Shown here: in pieces, positions 35,100-45,930 of the stretch
Layout: every line of letters begins with the position of its first letter
How positions within the stretch are numbered: position 1 is the stretch's first letter
Source of the DNA: Cryptomeria japonica
Taxonomy: Eukaryota; Streptophyta; Pinopsida; Cupressales; Cupressaceae
Direction: 5' to 3'
DNA: 64,000 nucleotides
Assembly: GCF_030272615.1 (NCBI RefSeq)
Contig: NC_081406.1
Span: 482,639,900 to 482,703,899 of the forward strand
Notes under the pieces: model-generated
Database searches by the model: none
The model's input: only the letters and a program-made list of their open reading frames with translations
What the model was told of the DNA's origin: nothing
Program-made: the position numbers and the translations under genes

Positions 35100-35581
35100 G
35101 CTGGGGGCAGAGGAAAACCAAGGCGATCTACCTCTTTCTGAGAAATCCAAGATGAATCTTCAACTAGTCTATCATTCCACTTCACAAGGTACTCCTTATA
35201 CTGACTGCTATGGGTACTACGCCCAATCCTACTATCCAAAATGTCTTCAATCTATTTTGGTTCCTTCCAAGGCAACTCGTTCTCTGAGTTTGCAATATTG
35301 TCTTCATTGAATTCTGGTTCATGATATTGATGTAGATCTGCAATGTTAAATACAAGTGAAATACTCAAACTACCGGGCAGCTCCACTTTATATGCATTTC
35401 TGGAACTGAACTTCCTCAAGATCTTACAAGGTCCAAACTTCCTCATCTGCAACTTGTTATAGGTTCCAACTAGAAATATCCCTTTTCTCAGATACACCAT
35501 CACCTCATTGCCAACTTCAAATTCCTTATGTCTCCTCTTCTCATTTGTTTTCTCCTTATACTTACTGTTCATTGTTGGCAT
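35100..35581 (-). pseudogene. pol: Chromovirus integrase C-terminus with chromodomain
   Basis: Minus strand 35252-35581: HKEFEVGNEVMVYLRKG, GTYNKLQMRKFGPCKILRKF and VFNIADLHQYHE are the typical GPY/F-like integrase tail of plant Ty3/Gypsy chromoviruses. After one stop (about 35252) the frame continues with IEDILDSRIGRS, QYKEYLVKWNDR and EDSSWIS, a chromodomain (YLVKW followed by a W in the SSW motif). Chromodomains direct integration to particular chromatin. The fragment is cut at 35572 by unrelated sequence; only the 3' end of the element is here. Confidence 0.85.
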
Positions 35582-36868
35582 TATTTTATCATTAATGCCA
35601 ACTGGTATAGCATGGAAACCAATATAAGAGACTGATGTGTATTGTCAGTATAGCTATCATTGATGTCAACCAGTAATGGTGTCATTAATATCTACCAGTA
35701 ATGGTGAAATTGATATCAACTAGTATAGTAGATTACCGGTATAGCTTGTCACCAGTAAAGAAGAGGATGTCAACCTACATTGTGGTCATTGGAGTCACTA
35801 GTACACAAGTCAGTGTTGGCTTGTATTGAATACAAGTATTGGAGACCGATATGGTATGACAATCGATAAGTGATATGTTGGAAGTGCATTGTTGCCAACC
35901 AACAAGCATATGACCAATGAGAAAGCAAGGTGAACTAATGAAGAAGGACATACAACTAGTATGCATTAGGATGTCTTACCGCAAGACTCCCACCGGATGA
36001 AGAGGCTATCATATGATGCTGATATGACCAACAAAGTTTAGACTATAGCAAGTTAGTAAGGTAGACAAAGGGGATGTCTACCGGTTTATATGTAGAAGAC
36101 GCATCTGCTCACACAAGGAGGACATATATGTGCAATGATGGAAGTAGAATGAATGACAAGCATCCACTTCCACCATTAAGGGGAGATTATCTCAAAATAT
36201 GCATGGAATGCATCATAACTTCATGAGATAAGAAAAAAAAGTAGAAGGCAAGTGATTGAAGGCCCACACCGGATGAACTGGTGAAATACAAGGATGGCTC
36301 AGGTGTGTGAAACCAAAAATGTGCATCTAATCAGCTAGAGTTGGCAAGTTGAGCCACTGGGACAATGAAGGAAGAGTAAAGAAGTGATGGGTTTGTCATT
36401 TTGACAAACCGGTTAAGACATTGTCTGGGATGATGAAGATGAAGGTAAGGTTGAGCAGCCATAGACAGAGAGTGCATCTAGAAGATAGATGGAGATTGTT
36501 GAAGATTGATGACATGGTGTCATCAAGGTGGTTATCGGTAAGTATGTCAACCGGTAAGATGACAAAGTGCAGAAGTGAAAGCCTCCTATCTGATGAAGAA
36601 GAGAATGTGGTGGATTGGTATGTTTGGTGATCGATTAAGGTGTTCCACCAGAAGAACAAAAAAGTGCAGGTTTGAAGGTTGACCGGTTAGGGTATAACTG
36701 GCTAGATTAGTGAATTGGTAGGTGAACACCAGTTGTATGTTGTCGGTGGCTATGTCTAAATTGACACAATGGCCTGAGTAGAGGTGGATGCTGAAAATGA
36801 TGACACATAGGACACGTGTCATGCATGTCATGGTCAATGAAGTGTGCTTCAACAAGGTTGAAATTCAT
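35573..36868. other. Unassigned 1.3-kb segment, LTR-like start
   Basis: It starts TGTTGGCATT, directly after the chromovirus fragment, and has repeated CCAGTAATGG and ACCGGT words. TTCAT occurs before it (35568-35572) and again near 36863, but the right end lacks a terminal CA. It may be a solo LTR or a truncated element. The open stretches on both strands (for example 36396-36659) show no domain. Confidence 0.35.
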
Positions 36869-36869
36869 C

Positions 36870-38518
36870 ATTAAATTAACTAGAAATCAGAGGCAAATCA
36901 TGAATCCCTGTTCAATTAAATAATTTAAAACAAACATCAATGAAAATAGATGCATATAGAATAATTCTAAACAATGTAAAACTCCCTATTGTGCATCATG
37001 GCTTCCATTTCTCTTCTTCTCTTTGTGGTATGGTGGCTCTCAAATATTGCGCTAACAACCTGCAAGTGACACAAAGATTTGAAGCTCGTGATTGTTGAAA
37101 ATGGAGATTGAATGCTCAATTTATAGATTATTGGAGAGGATTGATTGAAAGATGGAACAAATTGATCAAGAGGTGGAACTCAGGTGAGCTCACATGCTGA
37201 TTGATAGTTGAACAACTGATTTGGAGGTGGAACAAAATTGATTGAATAGATTAAATGAGTTAACTCATTGAGAAAAAAGTTGATTGAAAGATAAAAAAGG
37301 ATGATTGGATTAAATAAAGAGGATGACATAGTTAACTGATTGAAAGCTGATTGAGAGCTTTATTTAGAAAAAGCTAACTAGAAGATAGAAATAGAGGTTG
37401 AAAAGATAATTGATTTAATTAATTAATTGATTGAATTAATTAATTTAGCATATGCTTGTACTTTGACTTTGATTCTCAATTTAATCTTTGCATGAGATTT
37501 AATTCAAATATTGAATTTATTTTAAATTCAATTTTATATTTGAATATATTTAGAACTTGACTTTTATTTTCAATTTGATTTTTGAAATCATGCACATGTA
37601 TTTGAAATTAGAATGAAATTAAAAGAATTAATGAAATTAAATGAAATTAGATTAAATTAGAATTTGGGGATTTGGAATTTGAATGAAATTAGTGAAATTA
37701 AATGAAATTACAAGAATTAATTAGCTAATTAAATAATTAAAAAAAACTATTTAATTATTTAGGAATTGAATTAAATTAAATAATAAAGATTATTTAAATT
37801 AAAAGAATTAAATCATGATTAATTAAATAATAAAATTTTAATTAATATTTAGAAAAAGGTTAATGCTTAATTGAATAGAGAGAAATTGAAAATGAATTTA
37901 TTTAAATAATAAAGATTATTTAAATTGGGGAACTAAAAATCACAATTAATTAAATAATAAATATTTAATTAACATTAGAAAATGGTTTGCTCCTCAATCC
38001 TGCATACGAAGAACAAGGCAAACTACCAGCGATCTGGAGATGAAGACTAAAGACACCCATCAGAAGCAGGAGAACAAAGACTTGAGAGAAGCTGCTAAGG
38101 CTATGATGATGTTGGTTAAGGATGCGAAAGAGTATAAATTTTTTATTTGAAATGTAATATTGGTCTCTGGTTGCCAATCTTTCGCTATCCTTTTCCTTAG
38201 TTGTTGTTTTCTCTACTGGTCTTTTGCAGCTTTTCTTTCTATGGCACGTTCTCTCTAGTTTCTTTCATGCTTATCTTCTCATTTTGTAAGTGGGTTTCGG
38301 GTCCCTTAAAACCTGATTTTCCTTAATCAAAAACATTAGAAAATGGTTTGAATGATTAAATGAAGATAGAATTGAAATTGGAATAATTAGTACGATGATG
38401 GGGAAATATGAAATTAGAAGAATAAATTAATTAACTTAATTAAATAATTAAATAATTATTTAATTAATTTAGACGAATAATTAGTACATGATTAATGAGA
38501 CATTTTTAGGTGTCTACA
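36870..38518 (-). repeat. Gypsy-3 3' LTR (reverse strand)
   Basis: The reverse-strand LTR head TGTAGACACCTAAAAATG ends at 38518, immediately next to the polypurine tract, exactly as in Gypsy-1. The body is very AT-rich (AATTAAATAATTAA words). The far end near 36870-36905 is approximate. It contains a LINE insertion at 37990-38331. Confidence 0.7.
37990..38331 (+). mobile_element. 5'-truncated LINE (or other poly-A retroposon) with 19-bp target duplication
   Basis: AACATTAGAAAATGGTTTG occurs at 37971-37989 and again at 38332-38350. The 342 bp between end in TTAATCAAAA, preceded by GGGTTTCGGGTCCC, a pattern I associate with plant L1-like 3' ends. The first 160 bp hold an open frame of 54 codons ending at a TGA (about 38151), rich in K, E and A, of unknown identity. 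Long perfect target duplications and an A-rich tail indicate target-primed reverse transcription. Confidence 0.82.
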
Positions 38519-38532
38519 TTTGCCCCTCTTTG
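38519..38532 (-). promoter_or_regulatory. Polypurine tract of Gypsy-3
   Basis: Reverse: AAAGAGGGGCAAA next to the LTR head, the same as at 21833-21846. Confidence 0.75.
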
Positions 38533-38795
38533 AGACAAAGTCAAAATGACATTGTTTCAAAGAAAACAAAAAATTTCCTACCCCAGTATGTCTTGGTAGT
38601 AGTGTATAGTGTAAATATGCCCCCTCAGAAAAGGTAGTCGAAAAATTTAGAATTTGAGACCATATTTTTGATACCATTATAGTGAGGAATCGTGTGAAGT
38701 TTTGTGCAATTTCAAGATTGTTTGAGTAGCCTCCAAGTTCATTGAAATTCACAGGGACCACGAGCGTCGAAATAGAAAAAACCCTAATTTTGAGC

Positions 38796-38803
38796 TATAA
38801 ATA
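38796..38803 (+). promoter_or_regulatory. Candidate TATA box of the antisense PMD gene
   Basis: TATAAATA lies 93 bases before the ATG at 38896 and 280 bases from the Gypsy-3 LTR, on the strand opposite to the element. Confidence 0.5.
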
Positions 38804-39049
38804 GTAATTGTGGCCTTTCATTTGCTCATTTGCATTATGTTGAGTGCTCCGAGATCCTTGTGAGTCTTTGGTTTTCCTGCGAGTATTTGATCATCATGGC
38901 TGGCTATAGGGCATGACTGCACTTGTCTAATCAAGCACGTTCTTACCAGAGACATCGAGGGACTGGCGGCATGGTATGTTTCCAAATTTTTTGCTTAATT
39001 TTTTGCCTGGTTTTGTAATTTTTAAAAAAATTTCTAGAGGTAATTTTTA

Positions 39050-39281
39050 GTCATCACGCATACGCCTGTTGATTTTCATGCATACGCCATAAGTGTTACG
39101 CAAGCACCTTAAGTGTACTGCAAGAGTGTAAGAGTCACACATAGGTTCTTAGTGTCATGCATTCCTCTATCTGTTTACGCATTAGTGTGAACTTTTATGC
39201 ATTCGTTGTAATTGTTACACATAAGCTTTAATTGTACCGCAAGAGTTTTAAATGCTACACATAAGTGTTAAACATTACGCA
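39050..39281 (+). repeat. Degenerate short repeats in the PMD intron
   Basis: About ten imperfect units of 20-25 bp built on TTACGCATAAGTG-like words (ACGCATACGCC, TTACGCAAGCACC, TTACACATAAGC). Copia-5 is inserted in the last unit, at ACGCA. Confidence 0.65.
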
Positions 39282-40342
39282 TGTTAGGTCCCAGAGACAA
39301 CTGAGAGGGGGGGGGTGAATCAGTTGTCTAATAAATTCAAACCAAAAACCAATTAACCAACTTAATGCTTAAAACTGGTAAACCAGTTAAGTATGCCGGT
39401 AGACAGTGTTAACAGTAAATTGCTATACCGGTAAGTATTAATGCATGAAACATAAACATAAAGTCATCCACAACACATAACACCAATATTTGTACGTGGA
39501 AACCCTATAAGGGGAAAAACCATGGTGGGAAACCTTACCCACAATCAGATGACACTACTGTAGATAGTAAGTGTACATAAATGGGGTTTGCACATGCAGA
39601 AAGGCCAACAACCTAGAGCTCACTGCTCAATCACAAAATGGGAGTCACACTGACTACAGTTGGATGGTTAAATCCAATAAGAATGTACTGCACAAAATAG
39701 CATCTTCATATGCTGGATTCAGTACCGATGTAATGCTAATATGCTTATACAAAAACCTAGCTTCACCTTCAAATGATGTCTTCGTGTATACCTCTCCTTA
39801 ATCTCGCATATACCTTCACTTAATTCTTTTTCGCATTCCACACTTGATCTTACAAATAAGATCTTACATTTATACCATACCCTAAGACCAATTTTAGTAG
39901 GTCAGCTCTATAAGATATTACAATAAAATCATTTTACAAATAATATAATATCTGATGCTATAACCAATTAAACATGTCATCTTAATGCATTTACATCAAT
40001 AATAAATCATCTCCATAGTGTGCCATGCTGATTTGGAAAAGATAAACCTGTCGGTGTAACCCTAGATAACCTTGGACCTATTTGCCGGTAAAAGAAAATA
40101 TGCAAATATGAATATACCAATGATCAATTCCTCAAAAAAAAGTGTCCACACAATGTCTTTGACATTACCAGGTGTCTTCCATATCATTCCAGGTACCGGT
40201 GAACAATATATCCTACTGGTGAACCATATACCAATAACTAGGCAATAGTTACTTGCTTGCCGGTGAATGTTGTTGGATCTCCAAAGTGCTTGTTTTTAGT
40301 AGGTTTTGACATCAATGACAAAACCATACCAAAATACCAACA
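39282..40342 (-). repeat. Copia-5 3' LTR (reverse)
   Basis: 1061 bp, TGTTAGGTCC to ATACCAACA on the plus strand. It differs from the 5' LTR by scattered substitutions, mostly transitions, with no net length change. Reverse TATA box at 39868-39875, hairpin at 39296-39328. Confidence 0.95.
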
Positions 40343-40356
40343 CTCTCCCCCTTTGG
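40343..40356 (-). promoter_or_regulatory. Polypurine tract of Copia-5
   Basis: Reverse: CAAAGGGGGAGAG, directly before the TGTTGG LTR head. Confidence 0.85.
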
Positions 40357-40689
40357 CATTGATGGAAACACAAGATGGAAAAACCATCAAAGTGCCAAAA
40401 CAGAAATGCCAAATACCAAAAACCAACAATCTCAATTTCTCCGCCTAGGAGAAACATGAATTTATTCAAAGATTTATTTTCAATACCAATCTCTCCTCAA
40501 AAGATAATGTGTTTTTCCATAGATATCTCTCCCCCTTTGACATCAAGTTCCAAAGTTACAAAAAAATCAAGTTCATACAAAATACCAACTACTCCCCCTG
40601 AGAAGTAGCTTCCTCATCAAAGACTAGAATAAAAGATTTGTCTTTTAATTCTGTCGGTTGATGATAATCATCAACTGTCTAAGTCTCTA

Positions 40690-42313
40690 CCAGTGGTGGT
40701 ATGACTCCAAGCTAATCTCTGAGATATTCAAAAGTCTCCTTAGGCAAAGGTTGTGTGAAAATATCTACAAGTTGTTCTTTAGTATTCACATAAACCAGTT
40801 TTATCTCTTTTTCTTCAACTTTTTCCCTTAGAAAATTTAGTTTGATAGAAACATGTTTTGTTTTAGAATGTAATACTAGATTCTTAGATATATCAATTGC
40901 TGCAGTGTTATCACAATATATAGTAATAGGTTCCTTGCATTTTACCTTTATGTCTTTCAACATTTTCTTAAGCCATAGTACTTGTGTACAGTTAGTTGCT
41001 GCTGCAACATATTCTGATTTTACTGTTGATAAAGATGTACAACTCTATTTCTTACTCAACCATGAAACTAATCTTTTTCCAAGAAAGAATTCTCCTCTAG
41101 TGTTTCTCTTTCTATCATCGACATCTCCTACCCAATTTGCATCTGTGTATGCACATAGATCAAAATTTTCATTTCTAGGATACCATAATCTAAGATTTGT
41201 TGTGGCTTGTAAGTATCGGAAAATCCTTTTTACTATTGATTCATGATTTTCCCTAGGATTACTTTGAAATCTAGAAACAATACATACTACATTCATAATA
41301 TCAGGCCTGGTTTGTGTCAAATACAGTAAACCTCCTATCATAGATTTGTATCTAGTTGTATTAATAGGTGTAGATTCATCCCTTTGAGATAATTTGTCAT
41401 TTGTAGTCATAGGTGTGCTTACCGGTTTAGAGTTCTCCATCCCAAATTTCTTTAGAAATTCTTTCAAGTACTTGGATTGACTCAAAAATATACCTTTATC
41501 AGTCTGTGAAATCTGTAAACCTAAAAAGAATTTTATTTCTCCAATCATAGACATTTCAAATTCTTGCTGCATAATAATAGAAAATTCCTTACATAATCCA
41601 TCTTCTCCTCCAAAGATTATATCATCAACAAATACTTCAATAATCAAGATGTCATCATTAGTTACTTTGTAATATAAATTGCTATCTGCATTTCCTTTAT
41701 CAAAACCAATCTTTGAAAGATATTTATCCAACCTTGCATACCAAGCTCTTGGGGCTTGTTTTAATCCATACAAAGCTTTTCTTAACCTGCAAACCATATC
41801 ATTGTCATCTATCAAAGAAAATCCATAAGGTTGTTCAATATAGACTTCTTCTTCAAGATCTCCATTAAAAAATGCACATTTAATATCTATTTGATAAACT
41901 TTGTAGTCCTTATGAGCTGCAAAAGCCAAGAATAATCTAACTGCCTCAATTCTGGCTACCGGTGCAAAGGTTTCATTATAATCAACTCCTTCTTTCTGAG
42001 AATATTCCTTACACACTAGTATTGCTTTATTTCTAACAACCTTACCATCTTCATTAAGCTTGTTTCTAAATACCCATTTGGTTCCAATTACATTTTTATC
42101 TTTAGGCCGGGGAACTAATGTCAAAGTATTATTTTTCTCAATTTGTCCTAATTCTTCTTCCATAGCTTTAATCCAAAATTTATCTTCACATGCCTTATTG
42201 ATAGATGATGGTTCAATTTGAGAAATAAGACATACATCTTCATTTGCCAATCTTCCTCTTGTCATAGCTCCTTTAAATTTGTTTCCAATTATCTGATCTT
42301 CAAAATGATTCAA
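40690..42313 (-). pseudogene. pol: Copia-5 reverse transcriptase and RNase H (one stop in RNase H)
   Basis: RT and part of RNase H are open for 422 codons (41045-42313). Visible motifs are [56 protein letters not shown], the catalytic [14 protein letters not shown] at about 41610-41650, LGLQISQTDKG and CAYTDANWVGDVDDRK. A TAG at 41045, in place of Gln in KKQSCTS, ends this piece. RNase H continues at 40712-40963 with IYCDNTAAIDISKNLVLHSK and the tail LPKETFEYLRD. The RT looks functional except for that break. Confidence 0.93.
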
Positions 42314-42340
42314 TCTTACATACCGAGGTGTCTTAGTTTG

Positions 42341-43720
42341 CTATTGTTCTTCAATTACTGTGGAAACTTCTGATGATACCAGGGTAAATGGATCTTCATT
42401 CTGTACCAGTGGATTCAGTGTAGGTTCATTTGTCAGAATTTCAGTTGCCGGTTCAGAGTCTATATACCTTGAAGTTCCTATAAATTGTTCATCAATCAAC
42501 AATTTTCTGGAATCTCTTATTAAAACATCTATATGCCTTGCTCTTAGATGAATAACCAAGAAATATTCCTTCATCACTTCTAGGATCAAATTTGCCAATA
42601 TACTCATCTCTTCTAATATAACATTTAGTTCAAAAAATTATGAAATACTTAAGAGTAGGAGTATTACCAAACCATAGTTCACGAGGGGTCTTACCGGTTT
42701 CACCTTTGATGTGAACTTTGTTGAATGTATAGACAACAGTGCTAACTGCCTCTCTCCAATACACATGTGGTAGATTTGCTTTTGATAACATACTTCTTGC
42801 TGCATCCAAGATAGTTATGTTTTTCCTTTCAACAACTCCATTCTACCGTGGTGTCCGAGGTGTTGATAACTGTCTTCTGATTCCATTCACTTCACAGAAT
42901 GTATTAAATTCCTTAGATGTGAATTCTCCTCCTTGGTCTGATCTTAAACATTTGATTTTCTTACCGGTTTCATTCTCAACCATTGCTTTGAACAGTTTGA
43001 ACTTCCCATGCGCTTCTGATTTTTCTCCGAGTAAAGTAATCCAACACATTCTAGAATAATCATCAATAATTAGCATGAAATATCTATCACCTTGTAAGCT
43101 TCTAGTTCTAGCTGCACCACATAAATCAGTGTGAATTAAATCAAGAGAATTTGATTTTTTTGGAATACTTTTGAAACTAGCTCTAACTTGTTTTCCAAAT
43201 TGACATTCCTTACAAATTGTATTGTGAGGTTTCACAATTTTAGGTAGATCTCTAACTGCCTTAGAAGTACTGATTTTTACCATGCAATCAAAGTTTACAT
43301 GACATAGTCTCTTATGCCATAACCAGCTTTCATCTATATGTACAATTAATCATGCCTTTTCACTGTTATTCAAGTGAAAGATATTACCTCTAGTCTGATT
43401 ACCGGTTGCAATTTCCAAACCAGTTCTATTCATGATTTTGCATTTTCCACTTTTAAATTGTAACTGAAATCCTTTCTCAACTAATTGACCAACACTTAAA
43501 AGATTATGCTTTAATCCTTCAACATAGTAGACATTGTCAGTGTTATGCTTACCATCAAGAGATATTGAACCCTTACCTTTGATTGAACAGGCTTTGTCAT
43601 CTCCAAATCTTACGAAACCTCCATTGTATTCTTAAAAGTTCAAGAATTTACCTTTGTCCCCAGTCATGTGTTGTGAGCATCCTGAGTCAATGATCCATTC
43701 ATCCTTTACTTCAACTATAG
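42341..43720 (-). pseudogene. pol: Copia-5 protease and integrase (broken)
   Basis: Protease remnants lie at 43630-43720 (EWIIDSGCSQHMTGD-like, with H to Q; a TAA replaces Gln near 43633). The GAG-pre-integrase motif WLWHKRLCHVNFD is at about 43275-43330. The integrase core is open at 42843-43283: CKECQFGKQ, LIHTDLCGAARTR, IIDDYSRMCW, LRSDQGGEF. A TAG at 42843-42845 stands just before NGVVERKN, which holds the catalytic E. The C-terminal region to 42341 is in shifted frames. Confidence 0.88.
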
Positions 43721-43742
43721 CTGCTAGGGCTTGTTCTACTGG

Positions 43743-44813
43743 TTAAGCAGTAGGTGCCAGTTGATCTTCTATTATAGCAACAAAAACCCATCCATTGTCT
43801 ATTGGATCCTCATCAGAATCATCAGTCACACCTTCATCAACAATGTAACAGGATTTGTCTTTGTTCTTCTTAAATCTGTATCTCTGATATTCAGGATTAG
43901 GCTTGCATGTTCTTCTAGCTTCTTCTCTTAGTCTAGCATGTCTATCAGGGCATCTCGAAGCCATATGTCCAATCTTATTGTAGTTAAAACATTTAAAGGG
44001 TGCTTTACCTTCATACTTACTTCCAATAGGACCTTTCGGCATTTTTCTTGCAAATAGTGCTTCAAGTTCTTGAAGCTCTTCATTCTCCTTCCTAGTTTCT
44101 TCAAGTTCTCTTGCATAAAAGGCTTTCCAGTCTAATTTTTCAAATGATGGAGCAGATGATGTTGATGCTTTAAAGGCAAAATTAGTTTTTATAGTAGCAA
44201 TAGGACCAAATTCCTCAATTTCAAAGGCTGAAAGTTTTCCAATCAATGTATCCCTAGTTACTAATGTATTAGGCATTGTTCTCAACTGATTTATAGTAGT
44301 AACCTTCATTTTATATGCCGGTGGCAATCCTCTTAATATTTTTGAAACAATTTCATCCTCACTCAAGGTTCATCCACAACATTTAATGCCCAAAACAATT
44401 TCATTTACTCTTTCCATAAAAGCAGAAATCCTTTCATCTTCTTCCATTTTCAGATGTTCATACCTGACTCGGAAGCTTTCAAGTTTTGCAATCTTGACTA
44501 TGGAATCTCCTTCATTCAGTGTTTCCAAATGATCCCAAATAGCTTTAGCAGTAGACCTATCTGATAATCCAATGATTTTTTGATCTGATAATGTGCTCAA
44601 AAGTGCTTCTCTTTCTTTGCAATCATTCTCTTCATCTTTAGCTAAGGTAGGTGGAGCAGTCTGACCAGCTACAGCAGTAGTATAACCATTCTTTGTAACT
44701 TCCCAGATGTCTTTACCAATGAAATTTAGATGTGTCTCCATCCTGATCCTCCATATCCCATAGTTGGTTCCATCAAGTTTCGGACTGTCCTTCGTGAAGT
44801 AATTAGTAGACAT
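43743..44813 (-). pseudogene. gag: Copia-5 gag (one internal stop)
   Basis: It starts MSTNYFTKDSPKLDGTNYG at 44813. It is open to 44370, where GGA has become TGA inside CCGG-TLSEDE, then in frame 43743-44366 to a TAA at a former Gln. UBN2-type gag motifs (AIWDHLETLNEGDSIVKI, YEHLKMEEDERISAFMERV) are clear. The zinc knuckle reads CFNYNKIGHMASRC, in which the second Cys is Tyr, so metal binding is probably lost. It would package the element RNA. Confidence 0.92.
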
Positions 44814-44855
44814 TAGATCCCCTCAAGTTGCTAAACTTCTGCAAAAGAGGACTAA

Positions 44856-44867
44856 GCTCTGATACCA
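44856..44867 (-). promoter_or_regulatory. Primer-binding site of Copia-5
   Basis: Reverse: TGGTATCAGAGC, two bases from the LTR, complementary to initiator tRNA-Met. Confidence 0.92.
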
Positions 44868-44869
44868 AT

Positions 44870-45930
44870 TGTTAGGTCCCGGAGACAACTAAGAGTGCGG
44901 GGGTGAATCAGTTGTCTAATAAATTCAAACTAAAAACCAATTAACCAGCTTAATGCTTAATACTAGTAAACCAGTTAAGTATGCCGGTAGACAGTGTTAA
45001 TAGTAAATTGCTATACTGGTAAGCATTAATGCATGAAACATAAACATAAAGTTATCCACAAGACATAACACCAATATTTGTATGTGGAAACCCTGTAAGG
45101 GGAAAAACCACGGTGGGAAACCTTACCCATAATCAGATGATACTACTATAGATAGTAAGTGTACATAAATGGGGTCTGCACATGCAGAAAGGCCAACAGC
45201 CTAGAGCTCACTGGTCAATCACAAAATGGGAGTCACACTGACTACAGTTGGATGGTTAAATCCAATAAGAATGTACTGTACAAAATAGCATCTTCATATG
45301 CTGGATTCAGTACAGATGTAATGTTGATATGCTTATACCAAATCCTAGCTTCACCTTCAAATGATGTCTTCATGTATACCTCTGCAGAATCTCGCATATA
45401 CCTTCACTTGATTCTTTTTCACATTCCACACTTGATCTTACAAATAAGATCTTACATTTATACCATACCCTAAGACCAATTTTAGTAGGTCGACTCTACA
45501 AGATATTACAATAAAATCATTTTACAAATAATATAATATCTGATGCAATAACTAATTAAATAGGTCAGCTTAGTGCATTTACATCAATAATAAATCATCT
45601 CCATAGTGTGCTATGCTGATTTGGAAAAGATAAACCTACCAGTGTAACCCTAGATAACCTTGGACCTATTTGTCGGTAAAAGCAAATATGCAAATTTGAA
45701 TATACCAATGATCAATTCCTCAAAATAAAGTGTCCACACAATGCCTTCGACATTACCAAGTGTCTTCCATATCATTCCAGGTACTAGTGAACAATATATC
45801 CTATCGGTGAACCATATACTAGTAACTATGCAATAGTTACTTGCTTGCTGGTGAATGTTGTTGGATCTCCAAAGTGCTTGTTTTCAGTAGTTGTTGACAT
45901 CAATAACAAAACCATACCAAAATACCAACA
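44870..45930 (-). repeat. Copia-5 5' LTR (reverse)
   Basis: 1061 bp, TGTTAGGTCC to ATACCAACA. Reverse TATA box at 45455-45462, hairpin at 44884-44916 with its G run partly altered. Confidence 0.95.

Larger units (their letters stand above)
39282..45930 (-). mobile_element. Copia-5: full-length Ty1/Copia, 6649 bp
   Basis: Both LTRs are 1061 bp (39282-40342 and 44870-45930). The target duplication ACGCA is at 39277-39281 and 45931-45935. Primer-binding site, gag, protease, integrase, RT, RNase H and polypurine tract are all present in Copia order. At least six stops interrupt the polyprotein, most of them at former Gln codons, and there is little length change. It is the best-preserved Copia here and serves as the comparison for Copia-1. 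Confidence 0.95.
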
